A DNA stretch of 64,000 nucleotides from UBA6398 sp963660485. GTDB taxonomy: Bacteria > Bacteroidota > Bacteroidia > Bacteroidales > Bacteroidaceae. How positions within the stretch are numbered: the stretch's first letter is position 1; each line of letters starts with the position of its first letter. Shown here piece after piece: positions 45,143 to 52,960 of this stretch. Both the position numbers and the translations under genes were made by a program. The stretch is taken from positions 1-64,000 of the forward strand of contig CAVKYH010000007.1 in the NCBI GenBank assembly GCA_963660485.1, written 5' to 3'. The notes beneath the pieces are model-generated. The model had not been told where the DNA came from, ran no database searches, and worked only from the letters and a program-made list of their open reading frames with translations.

Positions 45143-47104
45143 TTATATGGATTGTTGTTCGTTGTATTTCTCAAGCAATCGTTCTGCTCTTAATATGCTG
45201 CTTACGCTCATTGCAAAAGCAAAAGCCCCTCTTCCATGGAAAGGAGGATCTCCGTCAAAAAGTTCTGGTAATGTTCCAATAAAATGATACGACATTTCTT
45301 CGTCAAAACCTATTAATTGACGTTCGATGTAAGTCAAACCACTACGTTTATAAACTTTCAGATAAGCCTCAAGATAGAAACCAGTAAGCCACGGCCATGC
45401 AGTTCCTTGGTAATAACAACGGTCTCTCTGCTGTGGAGAACCCGAAAATATAGGATTGTAACCACCGCTTTTGGGACTTAACGAACGAAGACCTTTGGGA
45501 GTAACAAGTTCTCTCGTGCAAATGTCAAGCACAGTCTTCATAGCTTTCGGAGGTAATGGAGAATTATCAAGAGATACAGCTATTATCTGATTGGGACGTA
45601 CACTCCAATCAACCATAGTGCCGTCAACATAATCAAAAAGATAACCGTAGTCGTTCAAGAACGTTTCGCAAAAAGATTTGTCTATTTTGTCTGTAATAGA
45701 TTTTATCTCATACAAAGAAGCATTCTCGCTCTCTGTTCCGAACTTGCTTATAAGATTGCTGTAAAATTTCAAAGCGTTATACCAAAGCGCATTGAATTCT
45801 ACAATATATCCGGAGCGCGCAACTAATGGCTTACCATCAACAGTAGAATTCATCCATGTTACAGCTTTATCTTTTCCATTTGTAAAAACTAATCCATTGT
45901 TGTGTACAAACAAATTTGGGTGTTTTCCTGTCATTATATATGAAATCATTTCCTCCAACAATGCGCCATAGTTTTTGTAGCAATCTTGTTCGGAAACAAT
46001 CTTAGCATATTGCTGAATGCACCAAGTTGCCCACAAAAGGACGTCCGGCATTTCCATTTCGTATATATTTACCGAAAGAGGACGTTTGTTCATGAAATCT
46101 CTAATCCCCTTTATAATAGTATCCATATACGCTTCGTATAATTTGATTTCACCGATATACAAGGTAAGTCCCGGCATGGCAACAAGCATATCTCTTGCGC
46201 GGCATTTGAACCATGGCCAACCGGCAATTATATAATGCTCGCCATTTTCTTCTATCTTGAATTGATGAGCTGCGTGTACAAGACATTGATAAAAGTTACC
46301 AATACCTTCATGTTTGTCAACTTCTTTGTCCATCGTCTTTTTCATTAACGACGGACGCATTTCGTTTAATCCTGCACTAAATACGATTTGTTCGCCCTTT
46401 TTTATTTCCACCTCAAAATAGCCGGGGACAACAAGATCTTCGTTTGAATCATAACCCCGTTCACGTTCGCGCGGATAATCAAGCCCAAGATACCATTGAG
46501 GATCGTAGACAAACTCACTTTTCTTGTTTAGCTGCATACATAAATCAGGGTAGCCATTATAAAGACACATTTTGATGCCATTGTTAATGGGAGAATAATT
46601 CAGATTTGCCGCCCAATTCTCGTGAGTAAATTTATTGGCGCTTCTAAAAGCCAAAAACGGTTTGAATCTTAGTGTAGTCTTCGAATGAGCATCAAGCAAG
46701 GTATATCTTATAAGAATACGTGGTTCTTTCGATTGAAAGGCTATTTCTTTCTGCAAGACCACGCCGCCTACCCGATAAGTTGTTATAGGAACTTTATACC
46801 ATTCAAAATGGTTTATATATTTGTGCCCTTGCGGGCTATAATTGTCGCCTTGATATTTATGAAGCCCGAGATTAAACTCCGCTCCGTGTTGTATTACTGT
46901 TTCGTCAAGGGAAGAAAGTAGCACATGGCTTTTGTCGTCCATGCTTGGTATTGGTACTACAAGCAAACCATGGTATTTACGAATGTTGCAGCCTACAAGC
47001 GTTGTCGAAGCGTATGAGCCGCCCTTATTTGTTAGCAGGACTTCCTTGTAAAGGCTTTCCTGGAGATTAGTCATCTGGGGTTTGTCGAACTTTAAATAGC
47101 TCAT
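45143..47104 (-). CDS. Amylo-alpha-1,6-glucosidase (glycogen debranching enzyme)
   Basis: Protein of 653 residues. The N-terminal beta-sandwich begins SLYKEVLLTNKGGSYASTTLVGCNIRKYHG in the full protein, with the GG-Y-S/A-T phrase of bacterial debranching enzymes, and YHGLLVVPIP follows. The C-terminal (alpha/alpha)6 barrel contains AGWPWFKCRARDMLVAMPGL, TWMNSTVDGKPLVARSGY and VSLDNSPL, with acidic residues in the expected GH133-like positions, and QGTAWPWLTGFYLEAYLK near the end. It removes alpha-1,6 branch stubs from glycogen. There is no signal peptide. It is the first gene of the three-gene alpha-glucan operon; a TAACTTTG element lies about 25 bp upstream. Confidence 0.9.
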   Translation of the reverse strand: MSYLKFDKPQMTNLQESLYKEVLLTNKGGSYASTTLVGCNIRKYHGLLVVPIPSMDDKSHVLLSSLDETVIQHGAEFNLGLHKYQGDNYSPQGHKYINHFEWYKVPITTYRVGGVVLQKEIAFQSKEPRILIRYTLLDAHSKTTLRFKPFLAFRSANKFTHENWAANLNYSPINNGIKMCLYNGYPDLCMQLNKKSEFVYDPQWYLGLDYPRERERGYDSNEDLVVPGYFEVEIKKGEQIVFSAGLNEMRPSLMKKTMDKEVDKHEGIGNFYQCLVHAAHQFKIEENGEHYIIAGWPWFKCRARDMLVAMPGLTLYIGEIKLYEAYMDTIIKGIRDFMNKRPLSVNIYEMEMPDVLLWATWCIQQYAKIVSEQDCYKNYGALLEEMISYIMTGKHPNLFVHNNGLVFTNGKDKAVTWMNSTVDGKPLVARSGYIVEFNALWYNALKFYSNLISKFGTESENASLYEIKSITDKIDKSFCETFLNDYGYLFDYVDGTMVDWSVRPNQIIAVSLDNSPLPPKAMKTVLDICTRELVTPKGLRSLSPKSGGYNPIFSGSPQQRDRCYYQGTAWPWLTGFYLEAYLKVYKRSGLTYIERQLIGFDEEMSYHFIGTLPELFDGDPPFHGRGAFAFAMSVSSILRAERLLEKYNEQQSI

Positions 47105-47129
47105 AGTATCTATATGTTTATTGTAATTC

Positions 47130-47137
47130 CAAAGTTA
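47130..47137 (-). promoter_or_regulatory. Candidate -7 element for the debranching-GT4-GH57 operon
   Basis: The minus strand reads TAACTTTG, matching TAnnTTTG, 25 bp before the debranching enzyme start. The -33 region is not well conserved. Confidence 0.45.
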
Positions 47138-47201
47138 CAATTTATTATTGAATGCGTCATGTTTTTAATCGTTTTTTTGTTTCGATGTACAAAAAAATCT
47201 C

Positions 47202-48164
47202 TCAAGATTCCGATTTCCAAAGTTTAATTACCTTGTCTGTCATTTGTTCTATAGGCATAGACGCGTCAATCCAATTTAGCGTTATCCCTCGTCGTTCCAT
47301 TCCGCGAAACCATGTCATTTGCCGTTTCGCGAATTGACGTATGGCGATATTTAGGCTGTCAAACATCTCTTCATATGAAAGTTCGCCTATCGCATATAGG
47401 GTTACGTATTTGTATTCCAGTCCATAATACATTAGTTCTTCTGGTGTTATCGGAGCAGGAAACTTAGGAATGTCCTTTTCTGTTTTCATGCCTATCAAAG
47501 ATTTTATTTCGTCAACCATTCCGTCTTCCAAACGTTGTTTTAGTCGTTTTTGTATCCGTTCCCATCGTATTTCCCTTGGTATTTCGAGACAAAAGTTCAT
47601 GCTTTTGATTTCAGGAAATTCTTCTGGTTCTACAGGGTGGCTCTGATAGTAATCTTCTATTTCGATTGCCCGAATAGCGCGTTTGGGAGTATCAACGTCT
47701 GTAGTGTTGTGTAGTTTTTTGCCGTAGCTTTTCAGGATTTCTGTTAATTCATCAAGCGATTTGCCTTCCAATCCTTTTCTCAACTTGGTGTTTTCCGGCA
47801 CGGGCGTCATTCTATATCCTCTCAACACACACTCGACATACATGCCGGAACCGCCGCAAAGAATCGGTGTTTTGCCGCGTGCAACAATGTCTTCGTAAAC
47901 CCGTTTGAAATCATGTTGGTAATTATATATATTGTATTTGTCGCCCGGATTAGCAATGTCTATCAAATGATATTTTATATCTTTTCCGTTGATATGGTAT
48001 TCGCAGATATCTTTGCCTGTACCCAAAGTCATTCCGCGGTATATCTGTCTGCTGTCTCCGCTTATGATTTCTCCGTCGATGATGTCGGCTATCCTTACGG
48101 CCAAAGCTGTTTTCCCGCATGCGGTAGGCCCTACAATCGTAAGCATGTCATATTTGTTGTTCAT
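47202..48164 (-). CDS. miaA: tRNA dimethylallyltransferase
   Basis: Transfers the dimethylallyl group to A37 of tRNAs that read codons starting with U, 320 residues. The P-loop is VGPTACGKTALA (residues 11-22), followed by the family motifs GEIISGDSRQIYRGMTLGTGK, HLIDIANPGDKYNIYNYQHDF, PILCGGSGMYVECVLRG and a C-terminal RQFAKRQMTWFRG. The length is normal. The gene lies alone between the glucan operon and gap, all on the minus strand. It is more like the second MiaA type seen in Bacteroidales than the E. coli form, but this is from memory. Confidence 0.93.
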   Translation of the reverse strand: MNNKYDMLTIVGPTACGKTALAVRIADIIDGEIISGDSRQIYRGMTLGTGKDICEYHINGKDIKYHLIDIANPGDKYNIYNYQHDFKRVYEDIVARGKTPILCGGSGMYVECVLRGYRMTPVPENTKLRKGLEGKSLDELTEILKSYGKKLHNTTDVDTPKRAIRAIEIEDYYQSHPVEPEEFPEIKSMNFCLEIPREIRWERIQKRLKQRLEDGMVDEIKSLIGMKTEKDIPKFPAPITPEELMYYGLEYKYVTLYAIGELSYEEMFDSLNIAIRQFAKRQMTWFRGMERRGITLNWIDASMPIEQMTDKVIKLWKSES

Positions 48165-48224
48165 GATTCTTTACCATTGGCTTATTATGGTATTCAAAGT
48201 TAGTGATTATTGCCCTAAAATCAA

Positions 48225-48256
48225 AAACGCTGCTGCACTTTTGTGCAGCAGCGTTT
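48225..48256 (-). terminator. Terminator of gap
   Basis: Perfect 14-bp arms (AAACGCTGCTGCAC) with loop TTTT. On the minus strand the hairpin is followed by TTGATTTT, about 22 bp past the gap stop codon. Confidence 0.88.
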
Positions 48257-48278
48257 GTTGTATTGAATCAAATACTGA

Positions 48279-49313
48279 TTATTTGCTGTTGTATTTGTTC
48301 ATGATCTTGATGAGTTCTACTACCTTGTGGCTGTAGCCAATCTCGTTGTCATACCAGGAAACAACCTTAACGAAGTTGTCAGTCAAGTATACACCAGCGT
48401 TAGCGTCGAAGATAGAAGTCAAGGGGCAGCCCAAGAAATCAGAAGAAACAACTGCATCTTCAGTGTAGCCGAGGATACCCTTCAATTCGCCTTCAGAAGC
48501 AGCCTTCATCGCAGCGCAGATAGCTTCTTTGGTAGCGGGCTTCTTCAAGTTAACGGTGAGGTCAACAACAGATACGTCAAGAGTCGGAACACGCATTGAG
48601 ATACCTGTGAGTTTGCCGTTGAGTTCGGGGATTACCTTGCCAACAGCCTTAGCAGCACCAGTAGAAGAAGGAATGATGTTGCCGGCAGCAGCACGACCAC
48701 CGCGCCAATCCTTCATTGAAGGACCGTCAACAGTTTTCTGGGTAGCGGTTGTAGAGTGAACGGTTGTCATCAAACCGGTTTCGATGCCGAAGTTGTCGTT
48801 CAAAACTTTAGCGATAGGAGCCAAGCAGTTGGTTGTGCAAGAAGCGTTTGAAACGATAGTCTGGCCGTTGTATTTGTCGGTGTTTACGCCGCAAACGAAC
48901 ATGTCAGCCTGACGGCCGTCAGCACCTGCCTTTGAAGGAGCAGAAAGTACTACATATTTAGCACCTGCTTTCAAGTGTTTTTCAGCCTTGTCCATTGCGA
49001 GGAACAAACCTGTTGACTCAACTACGTATTCTGCGCCAACTTCGTCCCACTTCAAGTTCTCGGGATCGCGCTCTGCAGTTACGCGAATATGGTTGCCGTT
49101 TACGATCAACTCATTTTTTTCTACGTCAGCCTCAATAGTACCGTCGAACTGACCGTGCATTGTGTCATACTTCAACATGTATGCCATGTAGTCAACCGGG
49201 CACAAGTCATTGATAGCTACTACCTGTACTTCCTTTGCGTTCTCAGCCTCTACTGTAGAACGGAATACGAAACGGCCGATACGACCGAAACCATTAATAC
49301 CAACTTTAATCAT
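48279..49313 (-). CDS. gap: Glyceraldehyde-3-phosphate dehydrogenase, type I
   Basis: Glycolytic NAD-dependent enzyme, 344 residues. The nucleotide-binding start is IKVGINGFGRIGRFVFR, the catalytic cysteine is C159 in SNASCTTNCLAP, and TGAAKAVGKVIPELNGKLTG and the final WYDNEIGYSHKVVELI are standard. Codon use looks strongly biased (for example many AAG, GTA/GTT and GCA choices) compared with neighbours, as expected of a highly expressed gene. It is transcribed alone, with a strong terminator downstream and a promoter that overlaps that of mscL. Confidence 0.97.
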   Translation of the reverse strand: MIKVGINGFGRIGRFVFRSTVEAENAKEVQVVAINDLCPVDYMAYMLKYDTMHGQFDGTIEADVEKNELIVNGNHIRVTAERDPENLKWDEVGAEYVVESTGLFLAMDKAEKHLKAGAKYVVLSAPSKAGADGRQADMFVCGVNTDKYNGQTIVSNASCTTNCLAPIAKVLNDNFGIETGLMTTVHSTTATQKTVDGPSMKDWRGGRAAAGNIIPSSTGAAKAVGKVIPELNGKLTGISMRVPTLDVSVVDLTVNLKKPATKEAICAAMKAASEGELKGILGYTEDAVVSSDFLGCPLTSIFDANAGVYLTDNFVKVVSWYDNEIGYSHKVVELIKIMNKYNSK

Positions 49314-49356
49314 ATTATGTAATGTTTTAATAGGTTGTTTACTTGTTATTTCGGCG

Positions 49357-49364
49357 CAAAATTA
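49357..49364 (-). promoter_or_regulatory. -7 element of gap
   Basis: The minus strand reads TAATTTTG, matching TAnnTTTG, about 44 bp before the gap start codon. It lies 13 bp from the plus-strand -7 element of mscL. Confidence 0.5.
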
Positions 49365-49376
49365 CGAAAATGTTTT

Positions 49377-49384
49377 TACTTTTG
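49377..49384 (+). promoter_or_regulatory. -7 element of mscL
   Basis: TACTTTTG matches TAnnTTTG, 28 bp before the mscL ATG. The -33 region would overlap the gap promoter. Confidence 0.5.
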
Positions 49385-49412
49385 CGGAGTTTAATGCATT
49401 TAATTTTTGACA

Positions 49413-49823
49413 ATGAGTAAATTTATCAAGGAATTCAAAGAGTTCGCGGTTAAGGGAAATGCCATTGATATGGCTGTGGGTGTAATCATCGGTGCTGCCT
49501 TTGGCAAAATCGTTTCGTCTATCGTTTCGGATATTATAATGCCCCCTATAGGTTGGCTGATTGGCGGTGTGGATTTTACTGACCTAAAGTTTACTTTACC
49601 TGTCAACCCTTTAAGTCCTGAAATCAAGGCTACTATAAACTACGGTACGTTTGTCCAAACAATAATAGAGTTTGTGATTATCGCGTTCTGCGTTTTTATC
49701 TTGGTAAAGGCTATCAATACGCTTGCCAAAAAGAAGAAGGAAGAAACTCCTGCTGCTCCTCCTGCACCTACCAAGGAAGAAATACTGCTTACGGAGATTC
49801 GCGATTTGCTTAAAAACAAGTAA
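49413..49823 (+). CDS. mscL: Large-conductance mechanosensitive channel
   Basis: Inner-membrane pressure valve of 136 residues. The N-terminus MSKFIKEFKEFAVKGNAIDMAVGVIIGAAFGKIV is in three parts the amphipathic helix, the first pore helix and its glycine-rich constriction; IMPPIGWLIGGVDF follows, then a second helix (TIIEFVIIAFCVFILVKAINTL) and a lysine/glutamate bundle at the C-terminus with an alanine/proline-rich insert. The ATG at 49413 is chosen over the TTG six bases earlier because the family begins at MSKF. It is transcribed divergently from gap. Confidence 0.96.
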   Translation: MSKFIKEFKEFAVKGNAIDMAVGVIIGAAFGKIVSSIVSDIIMPPIGWLIGGVDFTDLKFTLPVNPLSPEIKATINYGTFVQTIIEFVIIAFCVFILVKAINTLAKKKKEETPAAPPAPTKEEILLTEIRDLLKNK

Positions 49824-49844
49824 AGGAAATCTTGTAAAGCATGG

Positions 49845-49938
49845 CTTTTTTACGATAAGCCATATCGCAAAAACTAGGTCAGACGTAATTTAAATTATGT
49901 CAGACATCGTTTGAATTATGTCTGACCTAGTTTTTGCC
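49845..49938. repeat. 21-bp-phased modular repeat, copy 7
   Basis: The core 49876-49928 has words AGGTCAGACGT, ATGTCAGACAT and ATGTCTGACCT with spacers AATTTAAATT and CGTTTGAATT; words 1 and 3 are complementary except at one base. On the left CGCAAAAACT is preceded in phase by the outer word ATAAGCCATAT (49855-49865) and a T-rich spacer. It lies between mscL and the next plus-strand gene. Confidence 0.9.
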
Positions 49939-50067
49939 AAATTAATTACTTGATTTTCCGACATATATATCGGGTGTTCAATTCAACGTGTTTCGCTTGT
50001 AGAAATCTTGTGTGAAATAGCAGAAAACAGACGTTCAAACAATAAAAAGTTTTAATACAACAAAACT

Positions 50068-51891
50068 ATGATAACTACCAGAAAAACAAACTATATCATT
50101 TTATCATTCATAGCCTTTCTTGCTGTCAATACAGCAAACTCGCAATATATAGATTCGGATTCGTGGGCTGTAACCGATGCTCTTGGCAGAAAAGTGGTTC
50201 AAGATCCCGACAGTGCGAAACTTCGTGAGGGAAAACAAGTGTCTATTTTTTATTGGACTTGGCATCAGTGGAAATTTGGCAGAAAAGAAAAGGTGAAAAA
50301 CATTTCCCAAATAATCCATGACAACCCCGATGCGTTGAAAAGCCCTGACCACCCCGCTTGGCAAAAGGGAGAGGGACATTTTTACTGGGAAGAACCTTTG
50401 CTCGGATATTATCAAACCTACGACAAATGGGCTTTGCGAAAACATGCCGAGATGCTTGCCGATGCAAAGATTGATGCTGTGTTTTTCGACTGTACAAACG
50501 GCGACCTTACATGGGACGAATCCTATAAAACTCTGTTGCAAGTATGGCATCAGGCAAGGTTGGACGGAGTGAAAACGCCCCAAATATCTTTCATGTTGCC
50601 TTTCGGCTATTCCGACGACTCTAAGAAATCCCTTATTAGGCTATATCGCGAACTTTACAAGCCTGAACTTTACAAGGATTTGTGGTATTGCTGGAACGGA
50701 AAGCCCGTGATAATGGCCTATAACGACAATCTGGACGCAAACGACCCGGAACAGAAGGAAATTCTCGATTTCTTCACCTACCGTCCGGGACAACCCGATT
50801 ACGTGAACGGACCTGCAGACAACAACAATTGGAAACAATGGGGCTGGCTCGAGGTTTATCCCCAACACGGCTATGTAAAGACTGACAACGGAGGGTTTGA
50901 ACAAGTTACCGTGGGAATTGCCCAAAACACAAGCGCAGCCAATGGCGGACATTGCTCGGCATTCAACGTAGACGGCAGTTATGGCAGAAGTTATTCCAAA
51001 CTTAAAGGCTTCGATACCAGAAAAGACGCATATCTTTACGGGTGGAATTTTGAAGAACAGTGGACACGCGCTTTTGAAATAGACCCTAAAATGGTTTTCG
51101 TAACAGGCTGGAACGAATATGTGGCAGGAATGTACGACAACAAAGGCCCGTGGTATGGCAACAACTTTTCTTTTGTGGACCAGTACGACTGGGATCACAG
51201 CCGCGACATAGAGCCAAACAAAGGCTGGGGCAACAAAGGAGACGTATATTATTATATGCTGCTCGACAAGGTGCGCCGGTTCAAAGGCATTGCCAACAAC
51301 ACGGAAGTTTCGCCGGAAAAGAAAATAGATATTGCAGACACATGCTCCTGGAAAGACGTACGCCCCGTTTATAAGGACTATCGCGGAGACGTTATGCACC
51401 GCTACAGCAAAGGAGCTTTCAATCTTGTTTACACCAACACCACCGGGCGAAACGATATAGTGGAAGCGCGTGTTGCCCGCGACAAAAACAACGTTTATTT
51501 CTTTGTGCGTACCGACAATGTGCTTTCTTCGCGTTCCGACAAGAATTGGATGGTGCTTTTTGTGGACATAGACCGCGACAAAAACACCGGGTGGGAAGGA
51601 TATGACTTTGCCATAAACCGCAATACCTCGTATGACGAATACGCCTCCGTAGAAAAATGCGACGGCAACAAATGGAACTGGAAAAACATCGGTAACGCCA
51701 AAATTAAAGTATTCGACAAAGAATTGGTTATCAGTATCCCCCGAAAACTTATTGGAGCAAAAGGCAAAGCTCTCAATTTTGAATTCAAATGGAGCGACAA
51801 TATGCAGGAAGAAGGCAATCCTATGGATTTCTACGTGAACGGTGATGTAGCCCCCTCGGCAAGGTTCAACTACGTTTACAAAGAAAATTGA
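50068..51891 (+). CDS. Secreted GH71/GH99-like glycosidase with C-terminal carbohydrate-binding-like domain
   Basis: Protein of 607 residues with a signal peptide (KTNYIILSFIAFLAVNTANS). Residues about 60-420 look like a TIM-barrel glycosidase of the GH71/GH99-like group: SIFYWTWHQW, ADAKIDAVFFDCTNGDLTW, WNGKPVIMAYNDN and VFVTGWNEYVAGMY, where the aspartates and the Glu of WNEY could be catalytic. Residues about 425-605 are a beta-sandwich resembling CBM9 or DOMON-type domains (EARVARDKNNVYFFVRTDN, VLFVDIDRDKNTGWEG). The substrate cannot be inferred. The start is supported by the signal peptide. The gene is separated from mscL by a modular repeat and has no SusC/SusD partner. Confidence 0.7.
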   Translation: MITTRKTNYIILSFIAFLAVNTANSQYIDSDSWAVTDALGRKVVQDPDSAKLREGKQVSIFYWTWHQWKFGRKEKVKNISQIIHDNPDALKSPDHPAWQKGEGHFYWEEPLLGYYQTYDKWALRKHAEMLADAKIDAVFFDCTNGDLTWDESYKTLLQVWHQARLDGVKTPQISFMLPFGYSDDSKKSLIRLYRELYKPELYKDLWYCWNGKPVIMAYNDNLDANDPEQKEILDFFTYRPGQPDYVNGPADNNNWKQWGWLEVYPQHGYVKTDNGGFEQVTVGIAQNTSAANGGHCSAFNVDGSYGRSYSKLKGFDTRKDAYLYGWNFEEQWTRAFEIDPKMVFVTGWNEYVAGMYDNKGPWYGNNFSFVDQYDWDHSRDIEPNKGWGNKGDVYYYMLLDKVRRFKGIANNTEVSPEKKIDIADTCSWKDVRPVYKDYRGDVMHRYSKGAFNLVYTNTTGRNDIVEARVARDKNNVYFFVRTDNVLSSRSDKNWMVLFVDIDRDKNTGWEGYDFAINRNTSYDEYASVEKCDGNKWNWKNIGNAKIKVFDKELVISIPRKLIGAKGKALNFEFKWSDNMQEEGNPMDFYVNGDVAPSARFNYVYKEN

Positions 51892-51963
51892 TTTGAAACA
51901 GCCCGGACGAATGGCAATATTCCGCTATTTTGTTGCAACTTTGCATAGAGCAAATACGAAACA

Positions 51964-52482
51964 ATGGAAAATGTAAAAGACAATTTGCCTGAAATCAGCA
52001 AACAGGAATACGAAAGCATGCAGAATGCCGGAGCTGGCTTTTTGTGTGAGCATATGGAAAAAATCATATTGGACAGCGTTGGAGGAATACTCGATGCCGA
52101 CACGATGTCAAGGCTCAACGGCTCGCAAATAACGCTCATCGCCTATACAATACTGCGCAGAGAGTTGCTTGAAGGCGGATTCATTCAATTGATACACAAT
52201 GGATACGGAGCATTTATCTTTGAAAATCCATTTGCCAAGGCTATGAGGCTATGGGGAATAAAAGAATTGTGCAACAAGATCTATGATGCAAGAAAACTCT
52301 ACGAGAAATATAAAGCTCAGATAACGAAAGATTGTTCCGAAGAGGAATTCATGGCCCTGTACGAACAATATGAAGATTTCGATGAATACGATGACGATTT
52401 TGTGGAAGCAGAACCGGGTTATACAGAAGTCATCGCTTCGTATGTAGTAAACCATATTGACGAGTTCGTGAGAATAAATTGA
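51964..52482 (+). CDS. DMP19-like (DUF4375) protein
   Basis: Acidic cytoplasmic protein of 172 residues resembling the DMP19/DUF4375 family, with RLNGSQITLIAYTILRRELLEGGFIQ and the Q-x-I-x-N-G-Y/G phrase FIQLIHNGYGAFIFEN typical of it. Some DMP19 proteins mimic DNA through their negative surface; here residues 125-152 are strongly acidic (EEEFMALYEQYEDFDEYDDD). It is followed after 4 bp by smpB and is probably the first gene of a smpB-metH operon. The function here is unknown. Confidence 0.75.
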   Translation: MENVKDNLPEISKQEYESMQNAGAGFLCEHMEKIILDSVGGILDADTMSRLNGSQITLIAYTILRRELLEGGFIQLIHNGYGAFIFENPFAKAMRLWGIKELCNKIYDARKLYEKYKAQITKDCSEEEFMALYEQYEDFDEYDDDFVEAEPGYTEVIASYVVNHIDEFVRIN

Positions 52483-52486
52483 AAAG

Positions 52487-52960
52487 ATGACAATCACCCA
52501 AAAGAAGATAGAAATAAAAAACAAACGTGCCGAACATGATTATTTTATTCTCGACACATATAATGCCGGAATAGTCTTGTGTGGTACGGAAATAAAATCA
52601 ATACGTTCGGGCAAAGCCGGCTTGACAGATTCTTTTTGCTATATTAAAGACGGGGAAATATGGGCGAAAAACGTCTATATCGCAGAATATTTCTATGGCT
52701 CGTTCTATAATCACGAAGCAAAGCGGGACAGAAAATTATTGCTGAACCGAAGAGAAATAAACCGTTTGGCACAGGAAACAAAAAATCCCGGCCTTTCGAT
52801 AATTCCGTTGATGTTGTATATAGACGAAAACAACCGCGCAAAAATGAAAATAGGTTTGGTTCGCGGCAAAAAGGAATACGACAAACGGCAAACGCTGAAA
52901 GAAAAAGAAGATAAACGAATGATGGCAGAAAAATTCAAGGCCATAAACAATAGAAGATGA
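52487..52960 (+). CDS. smpB: SsrA-binding protein
   Basis: Partner of tmRNA in rescue of stalled ribosomes, 157 residues. The oligonucleotide-binding barrel is clear in IEIKNKRAEHDYFILDTYN, AGIVLCGTEIKSIRSGKAGL and EYFYGSFYNHEAKRDRKLLLN, and the C-terminal tail KKEYDKRQTLKEKEDKRMM is the conserved basic helix that inserts into the ribosome. The length is normal. It lies 4 bp after the DMP19-like gene and overlaps metH by four bases (ATGA). The tmRNA gene itself was not seen in this window. Confidence 0.96.
   Translation: MTITQKKIEIKNKRAEHDYFILDTYNAGIVLCGTEIKSIRSGKAGLTDSFCYIKDGEIWAKNVYIAEYFYGSFYNHEAKRDRKLLLNRREINRLAQETKNPGLSIIPLMLYIDENNRAKMKIGLVRGKKEYDKRQTLKEKEDKRMMAEKFKAINNRR

Noticed and set aside
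52900..52957. Cobalamin riboswitch upstream of metH
   Set aside because: metH overlaps smpB by four bases, and no B12-box-like sequence was seen in front of the DMP19-like gene that starts the operon.
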